This document shows, piece after piece, positions 17,308 through 25,357 of a DNA stretch of 64,000 bases. The number at the start of each line of letters is the position of its first letter. The first letter of the stretch is position 1. The stretch spans positions 2,725,001-2,789,000 of the forward strand of contig NZ_CP060202.1 in the NCBI RefSeq assembly GCF_014250515.1, in the 5' to 3' direction. This stretch comes from Hymenobacter sediminicola (GTDB lineage Bacteria; Bacteroidota; Bacteroidia; Cytophagales; Hymenobacteraceae). The notes under the pieces are model-generated. The model was not told the DNA's origin and did not search any database. It saw only the letters and a list, made by a program, of their open reading frames with translations. Made by a program: the position numbers and the translations under genes.

Positions 17308-19023
17308 CTACCGTGCGAAATGCACGAAGAAGCTTGCCCCCTTCCCTACCTGGCTTTGTACCTCAATATAGCCCCCGGCGTTTTCTATAATCTTCTTCAC
17401 CATGTATAAGCCGATGCCGCTGCCTTCAACATGGTCGTGGAAGCGCTGAAACATGGCAAACAGCCGCTCATGGTTACTGGTATCAAGCCCTAGGCCATTG
17501 TCGTGCACTTCCAGCACCGTAAACTGGGCCGTCTGGCGGGTCAGAATCCGAACGTGCAGTTCCCGGTCGAGAGAATGGTATTTGAAGGCGTTGCTGAGCA
17601 GATTATACACGATACTGCGCAGGTTCTTCTCGGAGAAGGATATGGAAGGGCACGCCTCAACATTTACTTCCAGCTGGCCGCCAGCAGAACGCATCAGAGG
17701 CCTCAAATCCAGGCTCACTTCCTGAATCAGGCTCGCCAGATCAATCACCGCGGCGGGCTGGTCGTTTTCCTTCTGCAGCTTGGTCACTTCAGTCAAGTGC
17801 TCAATCGTACGCTTGAAGCGCTCCACCGAGTCCTGCATCATGTTCAGGAGCAGTTGGGTCTGGTCGTTGCCGGAGCTGCTGGCGGCCAGTTCTGGCTGCA
17901 ACGCGTTGAGTAGGCCCTCGATATTGTTGATAGGTGCCTTCAGGTCGTGGGAGGCGGTATAAATGAAGTTATCCAGGTCGATATTAGCGCGCGTCAGTTG
18001 CTCATTGTTCATTCGCAACTGGCTCTGAGTTTGCACAATACGCTCCTGCGCCAGCTTCTGCTCATGGATATCCGTGTAGGTGCCAATCCATTGCACAATC
18101 TGCTCCTGCTCGTTGCGGGAAGGCAACGCGCGACCCAGCATCCAGCGGTATTCGCCGAAACGGTCCCGAATCCGACATTCGACTTCCAGTGGTGCCCCCG
18201 AATCAAGGCTGAGCTGCCAGCGCTGGATAGCAGGCCGCAGGTCATCGGGGTGGATGTATTCCGCAATCTGGCTATCCAGTGACTGATTTCCCTGAATTCC
18301 GGTGTAATCAAACCAGCGCCGGTTGAGGTAGGTGTTGTGTCCGGTTGGCTCGGCGGTCCAGGCAATCTGTGGAATGCCTTCCAGCAGCCGGCTGGCTTCG
18401 GCGGCCACCCGCTCTACTGCTATCCGGGCCGATTCCTGCGTTTTCAACTCCTCATTCTTGTGGGCCAGCAGCATATTCTGCTCTGCTACCTGCGCCTGAA
18501 TAGCGCTTATCTCGCGTTGCGCCGACATATCCGTGACGATAACAGCCAGCACCGACGTCTCGTTGAACGTCAGCACGTTCAAGGCCAAGGCAAAGGGCCG
18601 TAGCAGACCTTGCTGGCTGCTTAAGGGCATCTCGCCTTTGCTTTTGCCAGCCCAGCCCGCTGCCAGCAGCGTCTGCCAGTATGCTTGATAGTCTGCAGGT
18701 ACGAAATCAGCGAAGTCGGTGCCCATCACAGCTTCCAGCCCCCTATCGAGTAAGCTGGCCATGCAGGCGTTGCAGTAGAGCACCGTTGAGTCCTGGCTCA
18801 GCAGCAATGCTCCCTCGTTCATCTGCTCAATGAGGGTACGGTAGCTTTGGTCGGCACCTTCCAGCGTGTAAATGCGGGGGCCATCGGCTCCTTGCACCGC
18901 CAGCGCATCAACCGAGCCGGTGCGAATAGCGCTGATAAGCTCTTCGGCTTCCTGCAACTGCAGGCGTAGCTGCTGGTTTTCGCGGGCCAGCTCAGCAGCA
19001 GAAAGCGACGAAGAATCAGGCAT
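17308..19023 (-). CDS. PAS-domain sensor histidine kinase of the kai operon
   Basis: A 571-residue soluble kinase from the ATG at 19023; ATG 19038 and TTG 19053 are alternatives. It begins with a coiled coil (ARENQQLRLQLQEAEELISAIRTGSVDAL). A first PAS domain follows (about 60-170), then a second PAS with PAC (about 205-325, WTAEPTGHNTYLNRRWFDYTG). HisKA comes next, with the phospho-accepting His in YTASHDLKAPINNIEG. The ATPase domain has its N box (IVYNLLSNAFKY) and G boxes (DNGLGL, GSGIGLYMV). No membrane segment is seen. It overlaps the second kaiB by eight bases. The context suggests that Kai state is read out through this kinase to the receiver at 16831. Confidence 0.87.
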   Translation of the reverse strand: MPDSSSLSAAELARENQQLRLQLQEAEELISAIRTGSVDALAVQGADGPRIYTLEGADQSYRTLIEQMNEGALLLSQDSTVLYCNACMASLLDRGLEAVMGTDFADFVPADYQAYWQTLLAAGWAGKSKGEMPLSSQQGLLRPFALALNVLTFNETSVLAVIVTDMSAQREISAIQAQVAEQNMLLAHKNEELKTQESARIAVERVAAEASRLLEGIPQIAWTAEPTGHNTYLNRRWFDYTGIQGNQSLDSQIAEYIHPDDLRPAIQRWQLSLDSGAPLEVECRIRDRFGEYRWMLGRALPSRNEQEQIVQWIGTYTDIHEQKLAQERIVQTQSQLRMNNEQLTRANIDLDNFIYTASHDLKAPINNIEGLLNALQPELAASSSGNDQTQLLLNMMQDSVERFKRTIEHLTEVTKLQKENDQPAAVIDLASLIQEVSLDLRPLMRSAGGQLEVNVEACPSISFSEKNLRSIVYNLLSNAFKYHSLDRELHVRILTRQTAQFTVLEVHDNGLGLDTSNHERLFAMFQRFHDHVEGSGIGLYMVKKIIENAGGYIEVQSQVGKGASFFVHFAR

Positions 19024-19342
19024 CGACGTGGGGGTCATCGGAGTCAGGAACAAGGCCGAGCAAGGTTAGCACACGGCGGCGGTCCGAAAGGTCGCCAACT
19101 AGCCAACGCATCAGACCAGGGCTTTTTTTCACGAGCGTTGGAGCCGCAATGATCTGCGCATCCTGCGCCATTTCAGGCTGCTGATAAATATCCACAATTA
19201 TCAGTTCGTAACGCCCCGGAAGATACCGCTCACAGATATCCTTGATGTTGCGCACAGCCCGCGTGGAGTTGGGAGTGGCACCAGTTATGTACAGATGAAG
19301 TATGTATTCGGCGGCCGTTTCCGGGCCTTGTTCTGGTTCCAT
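19016..19342 (-). CDS. kaiB: KaiB-family protein, divergent copy
   Basis: A 108-residue thioredoxin-like KaiB protein, the second of two in the operon. The core LHLYITGATPNSTRAVRNIKDICE is present, as is the C-terminal VGDLSDRRRVLTLLGL. The segment that reads [12 protein letters not shown] in cyanobacterial KaiB is changed to SPGLMRWLVGDLS, so the proline-rich fold-switch region differs. IIAAPTLVKK keeps the first conserved proline. It starts 11 bases after the preceding kaiB and overlaps the kinase gene. It probably modulates KaiC or the kinase; the altered region suggests a partner other than that of the first copy. Confidence 0.88.
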   Translation of the reverse strand: MEPEQGPETAAEYILHLYITGATPNSTRAVRNIKDICERYLPGRYELIIVDIYQQPEMAQDAQIIAAPTLVKKSPGLMRWLVGDLSDRRRVLTLLGLVPDSDDPHVDA

Positions 19343-19353
19343 AAACGGCAGAC

Positions 19354-19677
19354 CTACTTACCCTCAACCGCCCGGATATCCAGCCCGACCAGCACTCGCT
19401 CCTGGTTAGACAGGTCGCCAATGATTTTGCGGATAGGCGACGGCACTTTGCGCACCAACGTCGGAATAGCCAGAATCTGGTCGCCCTCGGCCAACTGTGG
19501 GTGCAGCAGCAAGTCAATCACCTCCAGTCGGTAGCGGCCTTTCAGGTGCGTCTCGCAATAGTTACGCAGATTGGCCAGCGCCGTAACAGATTTCACGGTT
19601 TGGCCGGCCACGTACAGGCGCAGTTCCCAGATTTCCTCTTCCATAGTTGTGGGTATTGAGCCCAGAGTCATCGTCAT
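19354..19677 (-). CDS. kaiB: KaiB-family protein, canonical copy
   Basis: A 107-residue KaiB from the ATG at 19677; the Met at 19644 would give 96 residues, nearer the cyanobacterial length. It follows the cyanobacterial pattern closely: [41 protein letters not shown], and [23 protein letters not shown]. In cyanobacteria KaiB changes fold to bind the CI ring of KaiC and reset phosphorylation. The same prolines and the KIIGDLS strand are kept here, which argues that it can bind KaiC. It starts nine bases after kaiC. Confidence 0.92.
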   Translation of the reverse strand: MTMTLGSIPTTMEEEIWELRLYVAGQTVKSVTALANLRNYCETHLKGRYRLEVIDLLLHPQLAEGDQILAIPTLVRKVPSPIRKIIGDLSNQERVLVGLDIRAVEGK

Positions 19678-19686
19678 ACTGCGGTG

Positions 19687-21435
19687 TTACGCGTTATCGG
19701 GCGAATCGGACGACTTATCGGTCCGACGGTTGGCAAAGTCGCGGGCAATCTGCTGGCGACTCTGTGTGAGGGAATTTTGGCGGTGCTCCTCTTCCAGCGT
19801 GATGCGACGCAATTCTTCCTCCACCGACTCAAACTCGGTGCGCAGGTTGGCAATAGTAGCTTCCAGCACCCGGCGCTTGCGCTCCAGTTCCCGGTCGCGG
19901 CGTTCCACTTCCTGCTGATTGGCTATTATCTGGGCCTGCTCCTGAATGCTCTGGGCCAAGCGGCTGGCCCCGGTCACGATGCCGTCCGGTCCGATTTTCA
20001 CGTCGAGCAACTGAACTCCGTGGCTGGTTACTACAAATTCGCGTACCTGGTTGGAGTGCGCCATGCCCCGGGCTTTCAGAATGCTGACGCCCCGGTTCCG
20101 CTCTCCTACGCCTTCTAGGTCGCGCACATGAACCCAGGTATCGACCAGTGAAGAAACGCCCTCTTCGGTCATTTCCTGTGTAGCACTCCGGCCGCTGATC
20201 AGGGCGGTAAAGAGGGCCGTGACGCCCTGCACTTTCAGGTAGTCGATGAGGCGAGTAAGCATGGCCCGCACCTCAGAAATGCTGCCCACCGAAACCAGAT
20301 TGCTGATTGGGTCGATGATTACGGTGCCAGGCTTTATTTCTTTAATCAGCTTATGCACCGTAACCAAGTGCTGCTCCAGCCCATTGAGTGTGGGCCGGGA
20401 CGCCTCAATGAACAGCAGTCCTTGTTCCACAAAAGGCCGCAGGTCCATTCCCACGGATTGCATATTGCGGATCAGCTGCTCCGGCGACTCCTCGAATGCA
20501 AAGTACACACATCGTTCGCCCCGGCGGCAGGCTTCTATAGCAAAAGATACCGCCAGCGTGGTCTTGGCCGTGCCTGCCGTGCCCGTGATGAGCGTACTGC
20601 TGCCACGGTACACACCGCGGTGCGTGAACATATCATCTAGGCCTGCTACACCGGTAGACACTACCTCATTGGACACTACATGCTCCAGCCGCAGCGAGGT
20701 AACGGGCACCACCGAAATACCATCCTCAGTAATGATGTAGGGGTATTCGTTGGTGCCGTGCGTGCTGCCACGGTATTTCACTATGCGCAGGCGGCGCGTC
20801 GTTATCTGATTGATTACCCGGTTATCGAGCAAAATCACGCAGTCGGAAACGTATTCCTCTAGTCCTTGGCGCGTCAGGGAACCTTCGCCTCGCTCAGCCG
20901 TGATGACGGTAGTGACCCCCTTGTCTTTGAGCCAGCGAAACAGACGCCGGATTTCAGACCGGAGTACCGCTTGGTTAGGGAATCCCGAAAACAATGACTC
21001 AATGGTATCGAGCACGACGCGTTTGGCACCAATGCTGTCGATGGCATACCCCAGGCGGATAAACAGGCCTTCGAGGTCATACTCGCCGGTTTCTTCTATC
21101 TCCGACCGGTCGACGTGCACGTGGTCGAGGCGGAGCAATTTATTGGCCTGCAGCTGCTTCAGGTCGAAGCCCAGCGAAGCCACGTTGGCAGCCAGTTCAT
21201 CGGCGGTTTCCTCAAACGCCATGAGTACTCCGGGCTCGTTGTAGTCCAGAATGCCGCGCACCAGAAATTCTACGCCCATCAGAGTTTTGCCACAGCCGGC
21301 ACTCCCGCATATTAGGGTTGGGCGCCCTTTAGGCAAGCCTCCTTCCGTAATTTCATCGAGGCCTTCGATGCCTGTTGGGGCTTTGGGCAATGCGGCCATG
21401 TGCCCGGTTGCTAGAGTAGGATTAGCGTCTTGCAT
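19687..21435 (-). CDS. kaiC: KaiC-family ATPase/kinase with C-terminal coiled coil
   Basis: A 582-residue double RecA-fold protein, related to the clock ATPase KaiC. The first domain has Walker A GSAGCGKT (44-51) and the paired Glu 75-76 in AFEETADEL. The second has GTAGTAKT (285-292), where the usual Gly before Lys is Ala, and Glu 315-316 in AFEESPEQL. The autophosphorylation site aligned with cyanobacterial T426/S431/T432 is T423/S428/S429, an SS rather than ST type. From about residue 490 a highly charged coiled coil (ERRDRELERKRRVLEATI) replaces the cyanobacterial tail that binds KaiA. It heads a five-gene operon. No kaiA is present in the window. Confidence 0.94.
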   Translation of the reverse strand: MQDANPTLATGHMAALPKAPTGIEGLDEITEGGLPKGRPTLICGSAGCGKTLMGVEFLVRGILDYNEPGVLMAFEETADELAANVASLGFDLKQLQANKLLRLDHVHVDRSEIEETGEYDLEGLFIRLGYAIDSIGAKRVVLDTIESLFSGFPNQAVLRSEIRRLFRWLKDKGVTTVITAERGEGSLTRQGLEEYVSDCVILLDNRVINQITTRRLRIVKYRGSTHGTNEYPYIITEDGISVVPVTSLRLEHVVSNEVVSTGVAGLDDMFTHRGVYRGSSTLITGTAGTAKTTLAVSFAIEACRRGERCVYFAFEESPEQLIRNMQSVGMDLRPFVEQGLLFIEASRPTLNGLEQHLVTVHKLIKEIKPGTVIIDPISNLVSVGSISEVRAMLTRLIDYLKVQGVTALFTALISGRSATQEMTEEGVSSLVDTWVHVRDLEGVGERNRGVSILKARGMAHSNQVREFVVTSHGVQLLDVKIGPDGIVTGASRLAQSIQEQAQIIANQQEVERRDRELERKRRVLEATIANLRTEFESVEEELRRITLEEEHRQNSLTQSRQQIARDFANRRTDKSSDSPDNA

Positions 21436-21649
21436 GAAAGAATAGCGTATGCAACGAAGGTAGCCTATTTCGACCTACTTCCTACAGACCCAACACGCAT
21501 GACAAGGCGGCCTTCAGTAAAGCAATGGGCTGTACTGCGCTCCTGCCTGGCCGTTAATAGGCCACACGCTTGCTATCTGGGTCTAGCAATACACACAGTC
21601 GTTCCACCCTCTGCATACTACAATAGCTACAGTAGAGGCTCGTAAAGAC

Positions 21650-21669
21650 CAGAAGCTAAACTTTCTGGT
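21650..21669 (-). terminator. Weak hairpin after gldG
   Basis: CCAGAA pairs with TTCTGG across a short loop right after the gldG stop, with a broken T-rich run beyond. It probably ends the gld transcript. Confidence 0.4.
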
Positions 21670-21670
21670 G

Positions 21671-23380
21671 TTAAAATGAAGCGTAGCGGCGCTTACGGCG
21701 CCAGGCGCGCACGGCTCCGAACAGGCCCAGTAGCACCAACGGCGCCGCCAAGTTTAGGAGCTGCCACTGGCTGCGCTGCTCGGCTACGCGGAGCTTATCG
21801 AGGGGACGGAGCGTGATTTGCTTGCCGCGCACCGTGATAAGGCCGCTTTCGTCGAGCATGTAGTCTACGGCATTCAGCACCAACTCGCGGTTGGCAAATT
21901 CGGTGCTGGCGAGACGGTCGAAGCCGAGGCGCATCGGGCGGCCGGTTTTGGGGTCTACCTCATTGCGCACAAAGTCGCCGTCAGAAATGACCAGCACTTT
22001 GGCAGGGCGGGCCTGCGGCGAGGTTTCGGGCTGGAAGCGAGTGGTACCGGGCTCGGTACGGTTGGCGTAGAGGGAGCGGAACTGGCCTTCGAGCAAATAG
22101 CCGACCGGGTTGAACTTCGAGGTATAGAGCTTCTGGTCGGGTGGCAGGCGGGCGTCGTTCAGGTTCACGGGCACGGGAGCCGGCAGCACGCGCGTGTAGC
22201 GCGAGGTAAACATGAGCGGCGTTTTGCGGATGCCGGTGGCTTTCACCGTGTCGAGGCTGCTGATGAACTTGGTGTATACCGCATCGAGGTTGCGGGTGAT
22301 GGGGTGCGGGCTGTAGTTGTTGATAAGCGGGTAGAACTGCCACGGCATGGGCTCCACTTTGGGTTTGTCGCCTTCGGTGCCCGTCACGAGCGGAATCACG
22401 CCGGAATTGAGGTCCAGAATCAGGTCAGGATTTACCCGGACACCGTACTTGAACAGCAGGTCGTCGAGGCCCAGCTGCAGCGGAAAGGCCAGCATACCTC
22501 CCCGGCTGGCGCTGTCGAGGTTCACGCGCATGGCATCCATGAATAACAGCGCATTGCCGCCCTGCGTGATAAACTGATCCAGCTTAAACTTCTCCGGCTC
22601 AGTATAGGCTGTGGCAGGCTTGGCTACAATTAGGGCACTGAGCGTGCGCAGATCCTGGGGCCGCGACGCCGCCAGATTGACCCGAAATACGTCGTAGAAC
22701 TGGCCCAGGGAGCCTATCAGGTCGCCGGCTTCCAGGTTCGACAGCTCGCCGTGGCCTTCAATCACGCCGATGCGCTTACGCTGGCCGGGACTGAGCTTGC
22801 GGATGGCGCTGGCCAGTTCGTATTCCAACCCTTCGATGCTTTGGTTGAGGCGCACATCGGAAGGTGCGGCTTGGTTGCCGCGCAGCAGTAGCACTTGCTG
22901 CTGCTTGCCGCCAGCTTCCACCGTAGCCCAGGGAAAGATGATTTTCTCGACCCGCTTGCCGTTTTCGTTAGCGCCCAGATTGGTGGGGCGCAGGCCTTTT
23001 TTGAGCAACGTCTCATAGTATTCGTTGCGGGCCTTCTCGGTACCAGCCGCTGAAGGGTCGATGAAGACGTAGTGCAGGTTGGAGCCGCCGTACACCTGCA
23101 TTTCGTTCAGGGTTTCGCGCACCGACTGCTGCAAACGGCGGAAAGCGGGCGGAAAGTCACCATCCAGATACACGGTCACGGTCACGGGTTGCTTCAGGTT
23201 CTGGAGCAGCGCTTTGGTGGCATCCGACATGGTGTAACGCTTCTCCTCCGTCAGGTCGAGGCGGAAGAAGAATTGCTGGCCGAGAAAGTTGAACAGCAGC
23301 AGTAGGCCTATCACCACCAGAAAGCGGGTCAGGTCGCGGCGTTTGCGGGAAGCAGGAAACGAGGGTTGTGGTTCGGACAT
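21671..23380 (-). CDS. gldG: Gliding-motility ABC transporter auxiliary protein GldG
   Basis: A 569-residue protein anchored by an N-terminal helix (about 21-37, FLVVIGLLLLFNFLGQQFFF) and a C-terminal helix (about 540-558). The large part between is extracytoplasmic. The DLTEEKRYTMSDATKALL segment after the first helix is typical of GldG and related DUF4350/ABC-auxiliary proteins. The region ending YMLDESGLITVRGKQITLRPLDK is also characteristic. In Flavobacterium, GldA, GldF and GldG form an ABC transporter linked to gliding. It follows gldF by 15 bases. A basic patch (RAWRRKRRY) ends the protein. Confidence 0.9.
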   Translation of the reverse strand: MSEPQPSFPASRKRRDLTRFLVVIGLLLLFNFLGQQFFFRLDLTEEKRYTMSDATKALLQNLKQPVTVTVYLDGDFPPAFRRLQQSVRETLNEMQVYGGSNLHYVFIDPSAAGTEKARNEYYETLLKKGLRPTNLGANENGKRVEKIIFPWATVEAGGKQQQVLLLRGNQAAPSDVRLNQSIEGLEYELASAIRKLSPGQRKRIGVIEGHGELSNLEAGDLIGSLGQFYDVFRVNLAASRPQDLRTLSALIVAKPATAYTEPEKFKLDQFITQGGNALLFMDAMRVNLDSASRGGMLAFPLQLGLDDLLFKYGVRVNPDLILDLNSGVIPLVTGTEGDKPKVEPMPWQFYPLINNYSPHPITRNLDAVYTKFISSLDTVKATGIRKTPLMFTSRYTRVLPAPVPVNLNDARLPPDQKLYTSKFNPVGYLLEGQFRSLYANRTEPGTTRFQPETSPQARPAKVLVISDGDFVRNEVDPKTGRPMRLGFDRLASTEFANRELVLNAVDYMLDESGLITVRGKQITLRPLDKLRVAEQRSQWQLLNLAAPLVLLGLFGAVRAWRRKRRYASF

Positions 23381-23395
23381 GTTGTTTCGTAGCTG

Positions 23396-24121
23396 CTACC
23401 AGTTCCGGCTTTGCAATACCAGCCGCGTGGCGAGTAGCAGCCCGGCAATCAGACTAAGGAAATAGAGTAGGTCGCGGGAGTCGATGAGGCCTTTGCTGAT
23501 GTCGCGGTAGTGGGCCGCAATGCCTAGCTGGCTGATGTAGTAGGCTGGCGCCCCGTCGAAAACCGAGGCCAGCGAATCGAAGCCCGAGTACACCAGGAAG
23601 CAGCCTACCACGGCCACCAGAAAAGCAATGATTTGGTCGCGGGTAATGGCCGAGGCGAAGATGCCGATGGCCGAAAATACCGCCGCCAGCAGCCCCAGCC
23701 CCAGGTAGGAGCCTACCGTGGCCGCCGAGTCGATGTTGCCGGGCGGGTTGCCGAGCTGATACACCGAGTAATAGTAAAGCAGCGTGGGCAGCAGCGCCAG
23801 TAGGGCCAGCAGCAAGCAGGCCAAGTACTTCCCTCCTATTATCTGGCCATCGGTGAGCGGACGCGTGAGCAGTAACTCGATGGTGCCGGCCTTCTTCTCC
23901 TCGGCAAAAGTGCGCATAGTGAGGGCCGGAATCAGGAACAGGAAAATCCAGGGGGCCATGTTGAAGAGCGTCTGCAGGTCGGCAAAGCCGTAGTCCAGCA
24001 CCGAGCTATCCGGAAAGACCCACACGAACAGGCCTGTAGCTACCAGAAACACCCCCATGACCACGTAGGCCACCGGCGAGTTGAGGAAGCTGTTGAATTC
24101 TTTGCGAAGGATGGCGAGCAT
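23396..24121 (-). CDS. gldF: Gliding-motility ABC transporter permease GldF
   Basis: A 241-residue inner-membrane permease of the ABC-2 type with six predicted helices. The N-terminal LAILRKEFNSFLNSPVAYVV and the cytoplasmic segment MRTFAEEKKAGTIELLLTRPLTDGQII are hallmarks of GldF/NatB-like permeases. The C-terminal DSRDLLYFLSLIAGLLLATRLVLQSR is also typical. It lies between gldA (111-base gap filled by an inverted repeat) and gldG (15-base gap). It should form the membrane path of the GldAFG transporter. Confidence 0.9.
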   Translation of the reverse strand: MLAILRKEFNSFLNSPVAYVVMGVFLVATGLFVWVFPDSSVLDYGFADLQTLFNMAPWIFLFLIPALTMRTFAEEKKAGTIELLLTRPLTDGQIIGGKYLACLLLALLALLPTLLYYYSVYQLGNPPGNIDSAATVGSYLGLGLLAAVFSAIGIFASAITRDQIIAFLVAVVGCFLVYSGFDSLASVFDGAPAYYISQLGIAAHYRDISKGLIDSRDLLYFLSLIAGLLLATRLVLQSRNW

Positions 24122-24130
24122 TAATCAATG

Positions 24131-24241
24131 ATTGAATGAGTGGATAAGTGAATAACTGAATGAGTAGATGAGTGAATGTCGTACAGGTGACCTAGTGCAC
24201 CTATCCATTCACTCATCCACTCATTCAGTCATTCACTCACT
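24131..24241. repeat. Inverted repeat of TGAATGAG-type words between gldA and gldF
   Basis: The left arm (24131-24178) is built of imperfect copies of TGAATGAG/TGAGTGAA. The right arm (24205-24241) is the complement, built of CATTCACTCATC-type copies. RNA could fold into a long imperfect hairpin. The right arm supplies the last codons and stop of gldA (stop at 24233-24235). Related words occur at 28406-28495 and 30744-30837. Confidence 0.85.
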
Positions 24242-25147
24242 GCGCGTCAGCTGCTGGAACACCTGCTCCAGCGACTGTTCCTCCTGCCGCAACCCCAACA
24301 GCACCCAGCCCTGCTGAGCCGCCAGCCGTGAAATGGCGCCGCGCTGGTCGGTGCCGGCAGCGGCTCGGATACGATAAGTATTGCCGGTTTCTACTTCCAC
24401 GTTTCGGATGCCAGCCAGCGCCAATAGCGGCGCAGCGTCAATTGGCTGCTCAAACTCGGCGCGGATGATGGTTTCGCGCGCGGCCTTGCCGCCTAGCTCC
24501 GACACGGGCGAATCGGCGACGAGCCGGCCGCGGTTGATGATGACGGCGCGGCTGCACAGGGCGGCTACTTCGGGCAGAATGTGGGTGCTGAAGATGACGG
24601 TTTTGTCTTGGCCCAGTTCTCGGATCAGGCTGCGGATTTCACCAATCTGGTTAGGGTCTAAGCCGGTGGTGGGCTCGTCGAGGATGAGTACGCCAGGGTC
24701 GTGGATGAGGGCCTGCGCAAGGCCTACGCGCTGGCGGTAGCCTTTGGACAGGGCCCCGATTTGCTTGTTCTGCTCGCGCCCCAGCCCTACCCTATCCACC
24801 AGTTGCTGCACACGCTGGCGCAGCCCGCTGCCTTTCAGACCGTGCACCGACCCAATGAATTCAAGGTATTCGTGCACGTACATATCGAGGTAGAGCGGGT
24901 TGTGTTCGGGCAAGTAGCCTACGCGGCGGCGCACTTCCAGCGGAGCCGTCTGCACGTCATAGCCTTCAATAACGATAGTGCCAGCCGAAGGCGGCAGATA
25001 CCCCGTAGCCATCTTCATGGTCGTGGACTTGCCGGCCCCGTTCGGCCCCAGAAACCCCAGTATTTCACCTTTCCCGACCGTGAAGGATATGTCATCCACC
25101 GCCGTTTGGGTACCGAAGGTTTTGGTAAGATTCGTTATTTCAACCAT
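24233..25147 (-). CDS. gldA: Gliding-motility ABC transporter ATPase GldA
   Basis: A 304-residue ABC ATPase. Walker A is GPNGAGKST (about 34-42), the signature LSKGYRQRVGLAQAL and Walker B VLILDEPTTGLDP. The switch His lies in IFSTHILPEV, so all catalytic motifs are intact. GldA-type proteins carry the extra C-terminal domain seen here from about residue 220 (ARETIIRAEFEQPID to LEQVFQQLT). It starts 15 bases after the small membrane gene at 25163 and precedes gldF-gldG. The last three codons fall inside a dispersed inverted repeat. Confidence 0.9.
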   Translation of the reverse strand: MVEITNLTKTFGTQTAVDDISFTVGKGEILGFLGPNGAGKSTTMKMATGYLPPSAGTIVIEGYDVQTAPLEVRRRVGYLPEHNPLYLDMYVHEYLEFIGSVHGLKGSGLRQRVQQLVDRVGLGREQNKQIGALSKGYRQRVGLAQALIHDPGVLILDEPTTGLDPNQIGEIRSLIRELGQDKTVIFSTHILPEVAALCSRAVIINRGRLVADSPVSELGGKAARETIIRAEFEQPIDAAPLLALAGIRNVEVETGNTYRIRAAAGTDQRGAISRLAAQQGWVLLGLRQEEQSLEQVFQQLTRSE

Positions 25148-25162
25148 GTAGAATGGCGTGTA

Positions 25163-25354
25163 TTAATCAATGAGGAGCCACGGATGAAAGCGGGCAGTAG
25201 CGAAGTAAGGAAAAAGTATCCAGGCAAGTTTTACCAGAAACCACGATGCTACTAGCCCAGCAAATACGGCTTTCGTTCTGCGTCTGTGTGGTTTGGCCTG
25301 CTTCCACTGTACCAAACAGTACACTAGTAATGCCAGCAAAAACAGGAACTGCAT
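25163..25354 (-). CDS. Small membrane protein (63 aa) between SDR and gldA
   Basis: A 63-residue frame with two hydrophobic helices (about 2-17 and 30-50) separated by a basic loop (KQAKPHRRRTK). It starts four bases after the SDR stop and ends 15 bases before gldA, so it is very likely a real cistron of the same operon. I recognise no family. It could be an accessory to the Gld transporter, but position is the only evidence. Confidence 0.6.
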   Translation of the reverse strand: MQFLFLLALLVYCLVQWKQAKPHRRRTKAVFAGLVASWFLVKLAWILFPYFATARFHPWLLID

Positions 25355-25357
25355 TTC

